Source: JBCBEX01 sp039027055 (GTDB lineage: Bacteria; Bacteroidota; Rhodothermia; Rhodothermales; Rubricoccaceae). From it: 5,287 nt of DNA. Both the position numbers and the translations under genes were made by a program. Of this stretch, positions 1-5,287 are shown piece by piece. The stretch covers positions 1 through 5,287 of the forward strand of contig JBCCLD010000330.1 in NCBI GenBank assembly GCA_039027055.1, given 5' to 3'. The notes beneath the pieces are model-generated. The model had not been told where the DNA came from. It did not search any database and saw only the letters and a list, made by a program, of their open reading frames with translations. Each line of letters begins with the position of its first letter. Within the stretch, counting starts at the first letter, position 1.

Positions 1-116
1 ACGGAAAAAGGGCGCGATGGAGCAACCCAGGTTCAATTAGGCGTGGAGAGGGGCGAGGGGGTTGCCGGCTCGGGGTACGTGTTTCACCCTCAATCCCCTA
101 CCCCCACACCCAACTC
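1..116 (+). other. Upstream leader of the S8 protease gene, with facing G-run and C-run blocks
   Basis: No gene is supported here. A purine block with GGGG at 50-53 and GGGGG at 57-61 is followed by a pyrimidine block with CCCC at 95-98 and CCCCC at 101-105. The runs can pair as two 4-bp helices around a small internal loop, closing a hairpin that ends about 11 bases before the ATG at 117. No convincing promoter (neither -35/-10 nor the Bacteroidota TTTG/TAnnTTTG type) and no Shine-Dalgarno site is visible. Whether the hairpin forms or regulates anything is unknown. Confidence 0.3.
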
Positions 117-1427
117 ATGCGACCCCTACACGCACTCAGTCTACTTCTTGTTGGTGGCCTACTCTTCCTTGTCGGCTGCGACATGGCGAGCATTGAGCCC
201 CAAGCCGAGGCGCTCGTCCCCACGTCAAAGCTGCGCCACTGGGACTTACTCGACCGCACCGACGCGGAAGGCACCAGCCCCGTGATACGTGCATTCTCTG
301 GCGCTGGGGAAGACTCCGTCGGCGTCGTTGTCACCTTCGAAGAGGGCACCGATGTAGACGCCGCCGAGCAGGAACTCGACGTGGTCTTCGGGACACTCGC
401 CGTACGCGGCCGGAAGTACTACCGCGATGGCTTCGAAGGCGCTGCCATCGTCGTGTCCGAAGAGCAGATAAACCAGCTGATCAACGTGCTCCAGGGGACG
501 CCCTTCGTCAAGTTTATCGAGCCAGACGTGCCGCTCGTGTTCGACTTCGAGCAGGCGCAGGTCGATCTCGCTGACGAACGAGGACAGACCACACCGTGGC
601 AAGTCTACACCGCCAACGCGCACAAAGGCCCCGCCAAGGCAGGTGACGGCCAGGGAAGCGTGGATGTCGACTTGTTCATCATCGACACGGCGGTTGAGGA
701 CAACCCCGACTTGAACCTCGTCGAGTCCATCCGCATCCACGAAGGGGCAACCACGTTCGACCCGACGCACGGGACCCACATCGCAGGCATCGCCGCAGCC
801 AAGGACAACGATTTCGGTATCGTCGGCGTCGCCCCCGGCGCACGCATCCACTCGCTCGACGTGATTGGGCCAGAGGGCTTCGCGCTCATGTCCGACCTCG
901 TCACGGCCGTCGAGTACGTGACCAGCTTCAAGCTGGACTACCCCGACAAGCCGGTCGTGCTCAATATGAGCGTCGGCGCGGACGTGGGTACCGAAGCGTA
1001 CAACGCCCTCGACGAGGCCGTGCAGCGTGCGATTGACGAAGGTGTGACGGTTGTGATCGCGGCCGGCAACACGGAGTCCGACGCCCGTTTTTACTCGCCC
1101 GCACACGTCAAAGACGCCATCACCGTCGGGGCTGCGATGGGCTTCGGGATGTACGCGCCGTTCTCCAACTACGGCGAGCGCATCGACATCGTTGCCGTTG
1201 GGGTGGACGTGCTGTCCTCGATCGCGCAGGGCCAGTTCGCGGAGATCGACGGGACCTCGCAGGCGACCCCGTCCATCTCAGGCGCGGCGATGACCTACCT
1301 CTGGGAAAACCCGGACGCCTCGCCCGCCGAGGTCCGCGACCAGCTGGTCCGCAATGCCCAGAATTCGATCTGGCGCTGGGGCCTCCCCTCCAACACTACC
1401 CGCAAGGGCGTACACATCCCTGGTTAA
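117..1427 (+). CDS. S8 family (subtilisin/proteinase K-like) serine protease, predicted lipoprotein
   Basis: This is a secreted serine endopeptidase precursor of 436 residues. Residues 1-20 form a signal peptide ending in a lipobox (LVG-C), so Cys21 should be lipidated and the protein anchored in the envelope; the +2 residue is Asp. Residues about 66-140 resemble an inhibitor-I9 propeptide, ending in the typical FIEPD stretch. The mature domain probably begins near TTPW (158-161), which resembles the start of mature subtilisins. The catalytic set is complete: Asp190 in IIDTAVE, His218 in HGTHIAG, oxyanion Asn318 in IAAGN, and Ser381 in GTSQATP. One oddity is Ala after Asp-Thr, where the family almost always has Gly. 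The protein ends about 55 residues after the Ser, with no C-terminal sorting or PPC domain. The ATG at 117 is chosen because the signal peptide starts there; no Shine-Dalgarno site is seen. A terminator follows 38 bases downstream, so it is probably transcribed apart from the next genes. The substrate is unknown. Confidence 0.95.
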   Translation: MRPLHALSLLLVGGLLFLVGCDMASIEPQAEALVPTSKLRHWDLLDRTDAEGTSPVIRAFSGAGEDSVGVVVTFEEGTDVDAAEQELDVVFGTLAVRGRKYYRDGFEGAAIVVSEEQINQLINVLQGTPFVKFIEPDVPLVFDFEQAQVDLADERGQTTPWQVYTANAHKGPAKAGDGQGSVDVDLFIIDTAVEDNPDLNLVESIRIHEGATTFDPTHGTHIAGIAAAKDNDFGIVGVAPGARIHSLDVIGPEGFALMSDLVTAVEYVTSFKLDYPDKPVVLNMSVGADVGTEAYNALDEAVQRAIDEGVTVVIAAGNTESDARFYSPAHVKDAITVGAAMGFGMYAPFSNYGERIDIVAVGVDVLSSIAQGQFAEIDGTSQATPSISGAAMTYLWENPDASPAEVRDQLVRNAQNSIWRWGLPSNTTRKGVHIPG

Positions 1428-1465
1428 GCCTCGGGCGAACAAGGAGACCTTCTGCTTTGCAAGGG

Positions 1466-1500
1466 ACAGGGTCAGGCCGAACGGCTTGGCCCTGTTTTTG
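1466..1500 (+). terminator. Rho-independent terminator after the S8 protease gene
   Basis: A 13-bp stem (1466-1478 with 1483-1495, including two G-U pairs) closes a 4-base GAAC loop and is followed directly by a run of Ts to 1499. The stem core is ACAGGG against CCCTGT. It lies 38 bases after the protease stop codon. The stem is GC-rich, the loop is short and the T-run is correctly placed, so this is a textbook intrinsic terminator for + strand transcription. The opposite strand has no matching T-run, so it looks unidirectional. Confidence 0.9.
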
Positions 1501-1505
1501 TCGGT

Positions 1506-2372
1506 ATGCAGGGTACCGCCAACAGCCCCTCCTACGGAGGAAAACCCTACGTCTCCTTGACCGTTCTCCACCTCACGGACCTTCACCTCTTTGCCGATCC
1601 GGGCCGCACCCTCATGGGCTGGGCTACAGAGGACTCGTTCGAAGCCGTCCTCGACGCCGCGCTGGCGGAACGCCGCCCCGACGCGGTCGTGCTCACGGGC
1701 GACCTCGCGCAAGACGGCTCGCAGGAGGCCTACGCGCGCCTCGCCCGACGCCTCCGTCCCCTCGGCAGTCCGTGCCTCTGGCTCCCCGGCAACCACGACC
1801 ACGCCGCGCGCATGGCCGCGGCGTTCGCTCCCTTCCCGTGGATGCGCGGTGGTACGCTAGACTTGGTCCCAAGCGATGCTGTTGCAGAGGGCTCCACCGG
1901 GTGGCGCATCGTCGCGGTAGACACGAGCACCCTCGATGGCGACTACGGGGTGTTGTCCGCCACAACGTTGCAGCGCCTCGACGCCGCGCTCCGTGCTGCA
2001 CCGGGCCGACGAACGGTTGTAGCGCTTCACCATCCCCCTGTCTCCGTCGGCGCGGCCTGGCTCGACGCGATCGGCTTGCACGACGCCGGGGCGTTCTGGC
2101 GCGTCTTGGATAGGCATCCGCACGTGAAGGCGGTTCTCTTCGGTCACATCCACCAGGCGGTCGAGACCAAACGGATGTCCCGGTCAGGACACGTCGTACG
2201 CCTCCTCGCGACTCCGGCGACCTGCTTCCAGTTCGCTCCCGGCACCCACGACTTCGCCCTGGACGCCCGCCCGCCCGCCTATCGATGGCTCCATTTCGGG
2301 TCATCGCTTCGCACCGACCTCCACCGTGTTGCTGTCGCCACGACTTGCCTGCCAACGGCCGCTGGTTATTGA
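1506..2372 (+). CDS. cpdA: 3',5'-cyclic-AMP phosphodiesterase, CpdA type (class III metallophosphoesterase)
   Basis: This cytosolic binuclear-metal phosphoesterase is predicted to hydrolyse 3',5'-cAMP to 5'-AMP and so lower cAMP signalling. All five family motifs are present in 288 residues: D25-L-H27, G65-D66, G95-N-H-D98, the H175-H176-PP motif and G-H214-I-H216. Beyond the general fold it matches my memory of E. coli CpdA (about 275 aa): TGDLAQD, PC-WLPGNHD, the SWLD-like block (here AWLD), FPHVK/HPHVK before GHIHQ, the C-terminal ATPATCFQFAP block and even the terminal GY. The start is uncertain. ATG 1506 is the only ATG and gives a short N-terminal extension, as in E. coli. However, it lies only 6 bases after the terminator, and TTG 1557 would start the protein right at the conserved strand (TVLHLTDLHLF). 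No membrane segment or signal peptide is seen. The kinase gene follows after 23 bases, which suggests an operon. Another cyclic or phosphodiester substrate cannot be excluded. Confidence 0.92.
   Translation: MQGTANSPSYGGKPYVSLTVLHLTDLHLFADPGRTLMGWATEDSFEAVLDAALAERRPDAVVLTGDLAQDGSQEAYARLARRLRPLGSPCLWLPGNHDHAARMAAAFAPFPWMRGGTLDLVPSDAVAEGSTGWRIVAVDTSTLDGDYGVLSATTLQRLDAALRAAPGRRTVVALHHPPVSVGAAWLDAIGLHDAGAFWRVLDRHPHVKAVLFGHIHQAVETKRMSRSGHVVRLLATPATCFQFAPGTHDFALDARPPAYRWLHFGSSLRTDLHRVAVATTCLPTAAGY
1536..1540 (+). promoter_or_regulatory. cpdA: GGAGG, possible ribosome binding site bearing on the cpdA start
   Basis: A perfect GGAGG lies inside the N-terminal extension of the cpdA reading frame. It stands 16 bases before the in-frame TTG at 1557, which is longer than the usual 5-10 base spacing, so it is only weak support for that start. 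It is the only strong Shine-Dalgarno-like motif near this gene. It may equally be just the Gly-Gly-Lys codons. Confidence 0.2.
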
Positions 2373-2395
2373 CCCTCGTTCTGACCCCCCCAAAT

Positions 2396-3790
2396 ATGGC
2401 CAAACAGAACTTCGTGCCGTTCGACTTCGACGAGGTCTCGTTTGACGACGCCACGTCGGACGAAACGGTGCCCGATGACGCTGGAGCACCCGGTAGAGCG
2501 GGCTCTTCCGCTTTGGACACGGGATCGAGAGACGCGGAGGGCCTGTTGACGGCCTCCGACCTCCGTCAACTCCTCGACATCGTCTCCCAACTCAACGCAG
2601 TAGGCGACCCACAGGCGCTCCTGACTTCGATAATTGAGACGGCCGCAGACCTCTTGGACTGCGATGCGGCCTCGCTGCTCCTCTACAACGAGGCCACGGA
2701 CCGTCTTCGCTTCGAAGCGGCAACCGGGTCGGATGCAGAGACGCTCGCGGAGATCCCGGTGCCGCTCTTCGGGAGCATCGCCGGAGCCATTTTCCGCGAG
2801 GGGCGCGTCATCAACACCGCCCGCGCGCAGGACGACGAGCGCCACTACGACGGCGTCGGCAAGAAGGTCAATTTTCAGACGCAGTCGCTGCTCGGCGTGC
2901 CGATGCACATCGAGGGGCAAGTGGTGGGCGTCCTCGAAGCGCTCAACAAGCGCGCGGGCGATTTCGACCGGCGCGACGAGCACCTCCTGGCGCTTCTGGC
3001 AGACCAGACCGCCGTCACCATCCGCAACGTCCGTCAGCGCACCGCGCTCCGCGACGCCTACGACCGCCTCGCTCAGATCGAGGCCATGAAGAGCAACTTC
3101 GTCACGCTGACGTCGCACGAACTGCGTACGCCTATCGCCACGATCCGAGGCTTCGCTGAAATTCTGTGCGAGGACACCGACGACGCTATGACCCGAGACC
3201 ATGCGGCAGTCATCGTCGAGTCCGCGCAGCGCATGGGGCAGGTCGTGGACGTCATGGGTGAACTCAACGAGCTACGCCTCGGCCGCACACTCCCGGCCAT
3301 GCGCTACGTCCGCGCGAGCCGCGTACTACGAAAAGCCAGCGCACACATCGAGCCGCACGCCGCGACGAAGCGGCAGACCGTGACCGTCGAGCCGCTGGAC
3401 GACGACCTCCACGTCTACGCCGACCCCGACAAGCTGGAACGTGCGCTCCAACACCTTGTCACCAACGCGGTCACGTTCACGCCCGAAAAGGGGGGCATCA
3501 CGCTGCGTGCTCAGGCCAAGGATGGGGGTGTGATGTTTCAGGTCACCGACTCCGGCTGCGGGATCGCCGAGGAGCACCTGGAAGCGGTGTTTCGCGAATA
3601 CTATCAGGTTGAGCAAGCGCTCACCCGGTCGCACGGCGGTCTTGGCCTCGGCCTCACGGTTGCGCGGGGCATCGCCGAAGTGCACGGGGGGCGCGTGTGG
3701 GCTGTGAGCGAAGGTCTCGGCCACGGCACGACGTTTTCGCTCTGGCTCCCTACGTCGAGCACGTCGGCGACGAACCCGGCGATAGCGTAG
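2396..3790 (+). CDS. Soluble GAF-domain sensor histidine kinase
   Basis: This is a cytosolic two-component sensor kinase of 464 residues with no membrane segment. Residues 1-48 form an acidic, low-complexity tail. A GAF domain spans about 65-212 and contains the NK-x4-F-x3-DE pattern (N184, K185, F190, D194, E195). A probable helical linker (about 212-232) leads to the HisKA dimerisation domain, with phospho-acceptor His241 in SHELRTP. The HATPase domain follows at about 345-457, with the N-box around N357, G1 box D385-S-G-C-G389, an F-box-like FREYYQ, and G2 box GGLGLGL at 414-420. All catalytic motifs are intact, so it should be an active kinase. No response regulator is in the window, so the partner is unknown. 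ATG 2396 was chosen over an in-frame ATG at 2285, because the extra 37 residues overlap cpdA by 88 bases and look non-coding. The gap to cpdA is 23 bases without a terminator, which suggests co-transcription. The GAF ligand is unknown; a cyclic nucleotide is one hypothesis. Confidence 0.93.
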   Translation: MAKQNFVPFDFDEVSFDDATSDETVPDDAGAPGRAGSSALDTGSRDAEGLLTASDLRQLLDIVSQLNAVGDPQALLTSIIETAADLLDCDAASLLLYNEATDRLRFEAATGSDAETLAEIPVPLFGSIAGAIFREGRVINTARAQDDERHYDGVGKKVNFQTQSLLGVPMHIEGQVVGVLEALNKRAGDFDRRDEHLLALLADQTAVTIRNVRQRTALRDAYDRLAQIEAMKSNFVTLTSHELRTPIATIRGFAEILCEDTDDAMTRDHAAVIVESAQRMGQVVDVMGELNELRLGRTLPAMRYVRASRVLRKASAHIEPHAATKRQTVTVEPLDDDLHVYADPDKLERALQHLVTNAVTFTPEKGGITLRAQAKDGGVMFQVTDSGCGIAEEHLEAVFREYYQVEQALTRSHGGLGLGLTVARGIAEVHGGRVWAVSEGLGHGTTFSLWLPTSSTSATNPAIA

Positions 3791-3879
3791 CGGAGAGGCG
3801 TGTGAGGGTACGTCCGTGCGAGGGCGCGCGTGTCGGCGCTGTACCTTCGTGCATCGCCCGCTTACCTACCGCTGCGCCC

Positions 3880-5287
3880 GTGTTTGCCCGCGTTGTCCTG
3901 ATCATCGCCTTTGTCCTGGGCCTGTCCGTCCCCCTCCTGGCACAGAACGCGCCACGCAACACGTCCGGCGGGCCGCTCGATCCGCGCCAGGCAGCCTACG
4001 ATGTGCACTACTATGACCTCGACCTCGCCATCGACCCGGCCGCTCAGGCCATCGAAGGCACGCTGACGGTCCACGCCGCCGTTCGCGACTCGCTCGATGT
4101 GCTTGTGCTCGACCTCGACACGAAGCTGGAAGCGCGTGCGGCAGTGGATCTGGCGCCGGGAAACGCCTTCGCAGAGCCCATCGCCCTCGGCATCCAGCGC
4201 GATGCGGGCCAACTGCTCATTCACCTCGGGCGCACGCTGGTGACTGGCGACTCGCTCGTCGTCGAGGTCGCCTACGGAGGTCAGCCGCACGTCGCCGAGC
4301 GACCGCCGTGGCAGGGCGGCTTCACATGGGCCGAGACGGCCAGCGGGCAGCCGTGGGTCGCCGTCTCGTGCCAGGGCGAGGGGGCCGATCTGTGGTGGCC
4401 CACCAAAGACCACCCCTCCGACGAGCCCGACTCGATGCGCATCGCGCTCACGGTGCCAGAAGGGCTCATCGCCGCGTCGAACGGACGACTCCGGCAGACG
4501 ACGGAGACCGAAGCGGAGGGCAACCCGCAAGCTGGGCCCGCCACGCGCACGTTCGACTGGTTCGTCTCCACGCCGATCAACAACTACACCGTCACGGCCT
4601 ATGTCGCGCCCTTCCGCGTGCTCTCGGACGAGTACACGAGCGTCACCGGCGAGACCATCCCGATCACGTTCTACGTCCTCCCCGAGCGCGCCGACGAGGG
4701 CGAGGCGCTGCTGCCGTACTTCAAGGACGACCTCCGCGCCTTCGAGGAGCTCTTCGGCCCGTATCCCTTCCGCGCCGACAAGTACGGCATCGGGCACACG
4801 CCCTACCTCGGCATGGAGCACCAGACGATGATCTCCTACGGCTCCACGTTCGAGCCTAACTCGTTCGGCTTCGACTGGCTGCACAACCACGAACTCGCGC
4901 ACGAGTGGTGGGGCAACCTCGTCACCGCGCGCGACTGGAACGACTTCTGGATCCACGAGGGCATCGGCACCTACGCGCAGGCGCTCACCGCCGAGCGTCA
5001 CGGCGGCCTCGACGGCTACCGGCGCTACCTCCTCCAGCAACGCCAACTCATCAACAACCGCCGCCCCGTCGCGCCGCGCGAGAGCCGGACGACGAAGCAG
5101 ATGTATTTCGCCGAAGACGGGCAGTCCGACAGCGACATCTACTACAAGGGCGCGTGGGTCATGCACACGCTCCGCTGGCTTGTCAACGATGACGAGGTCT
5201 TCCACCGCATCCTCCGCCGCATGGCCTACCCCGACCCCGCGATGGAACTGGTCACCGACGGCAGCCAGTGCCGCTTTTCTGACACCG
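3880..5287 (+). CDS. M1 family zinc aminopeptidase, exported (3' end cut off by window)
   Basis: This is an exported metallopeptidase that removes N-terminal residues from peptides; 469 complete codons are visible and the frame is open to the window edge. Residues 1-22 form a signal peptide (VVLIIAFVLGLSVPLLAQ core) with no lipobox Cys. An N-terminal beta domain follows, with the block WWPTKDHPSDEPDS near 172-185 that is typical of Bacteroidota M1 proteins. The substrate motif reads G311-M-E-H, the GMEHQ variant of GAMEN. Zinc ligands are H337 and H341 in HELAH plus E360, with exactly 18 residues between H341 and E360. Catalytic Glu is E338, and the transition-state Tyr is Y421 in IYYKG. The C-terminal part is missing. 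GTG 3880 is chosen because the signal peptide starts there. An in-frame GTG at 3802 has a GGAGAGG just upstream (3792-3798) but would add 26 residues in front of the signal peptide. The 89-base gap after the kinase contains no terminator, so read-through from the kinase is possible. Confidence 0.93.
   Translation, partial: MFARVVLIIAFVLGLSVPLLAQNAPRNTSGGPLDPRQAAYDVHYYDLDLAIDPAAQAIEGTLTVHAAVRDSLDVLVLDLDTKLEARAAVDLAPGNAFAEPIALGIQRDAGQLLIHLGRTLVTGDSLVVEVAYGGQPHVAERPPWQGGFTWAETASGQPWVAVSCQGEGADLWWPTKDHPSDEPDSMRIALTVPEGLIAASNGRLRQTTETEAEGNPQAGPATRTFDWFVSTPINNYTVTAYVAPFRVLSDEYTSVTGETIPITFYVLPERADEGEALLPYFKDDLRAFEELFGPYPFRADKYGIGHTPYLGMEHQTMISYGSTFEPNSFGFDWLHNHELAHEWWGNLVTARDWNDFWIHEGIGTYAQALTAERHGGLDGYRRYLLQQRQLINNRRPVAPRESRTTKQMYFAEDGQSDSDIYYKGAWVMHTLRWLVNDDEVFHRILRRMAYPDPAMELVTDGSQCRFSDT

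Noticed and set aside
21..45. GGTTCAATT resembling a tRNA T-loop near the window start
   Set aside because: The flanking bases do not pair as a T-stem, and no acceptor stem or anticodon arm can be drawn.
62..84. TTG ... TACGTGTTT as a Bacteroidota-type promoter before the S8 gene
   Set aside because: The spacing is about 11 bases where about 19-21 is expected, and the downstream element has an extra base against TAnnTTTG.
246..1106. Minus-strand open frame of 286 codons opposite the S8 protease
   Set aside because: Same shadow effect; the sense strand encodes the complete S8 catalytic set and the antisense product shows no known motif.
1457..2113. Plus-strand open frame of 218 codons overlapping cpdA in another frame
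   Set aside because: Arg/Pro-rich low-complexity product typical of an out-of-frame reading of GC-rich coding DNA.
2285..2395. 37-residue N-terminal extension of the kinase from ATG 2285
   Set aside because: It overlaps the conserved C-terminal end of cpdA by 88 bases, its composition is unlike coding sequence here, and ATG 2396 gives an ordinary soluble kinase start.
1693..3202. Minus-strand open frames opposite cpdA and the kinase (1693-2520 and 2366-3202)
   Set aside because: They overlap each other and two well-supported sense genes, and their products are Arg- or Val-rich with no domain signal.
3807..3845. GGTAC/GTACC inverted repeat between the kinase and M1 genes as a terminator
   Set aside because: Only the outer 5 bp pair well, the interior pairs poorly and no T-run follows.
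3802..3879. Upstream GTG start for the M1 peptidase, with GGAGAGG in front
   Set aside because: It would put 26 residues before an otherwise normal signal peptide. Kept only as an alternative because the Shine-Dalgarno-like sequence is real.
3862..5205. Long minus-strand open frame (447 codons) opposite the M1 gene
   Set aside because: It lies opposite a gene with unmistakable M1 motifs. Its product is Val/Arg/Glu/Asp-rich without recognisable domains, as expected for the antisense frame of GC-rich coding DNA.

Overview
The window is a GC-rich bacterial stretch with four protein genes, all on the + strand. No RNA genes, CRISPR arrays, insertion sequences or phage genes are visible. The style of the genes points to Bacteroidota in the broad sense, most likely the GC-rich Rhodothermia (Rhodothermus/Salinibacter/Rubricoccus type). 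The reasons are GC-biased third codon positions, mostly absent Shine-Dalgarno sites, a lipoprotein protease, and an M1 peptidase of the GMEHQ type common in Bacteroidota. This taxonomic guess is an inference; no marker gene is present.

Layout. Bases 1-116 are a leader with a G-run block facing a C-run block. Bases 117-1427 encode a secreted lipoprotein of the subtilisin/proteinase K family (S8) with an I9-like propeptide and a complete catalytic set. A strong intrinsic terminator (1466-1500) closes this unit. Bases 1506-2372 encode a CpdA-type 3',5'-cyclic-AMP phosphodiesterase. After only 23 bases comes a soluble GAF-domain histidine kinase (2396-3790). After a further 89 bases without a visible terminator comes an exported M1 zinc aminopeptidase (3880 to the window end, cut off on the 3' side).

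How they may work together. The terminator separates the S8 protease from the rest. The phosphodiesterase and the kinase are close enough to be co-transcribed, and the kinase GAF domain carries the NK-x4-F-x3-DE pattern known from cyclic-nucleotide-binding GAF domains. A cAMP-degrading enzyme next to a possible cyclic-nucleotide-sensing kinase is the most interesting idea here, but it is inference: the same pattern also occurs in bacterial GAF domains with other or unknown ligands. The two peptidases act outside the cytoplasm, probably on proteins and peptides as nutrients or in envelope turnover. All four genes belong to well-known families, and I do not see a clearly new system.
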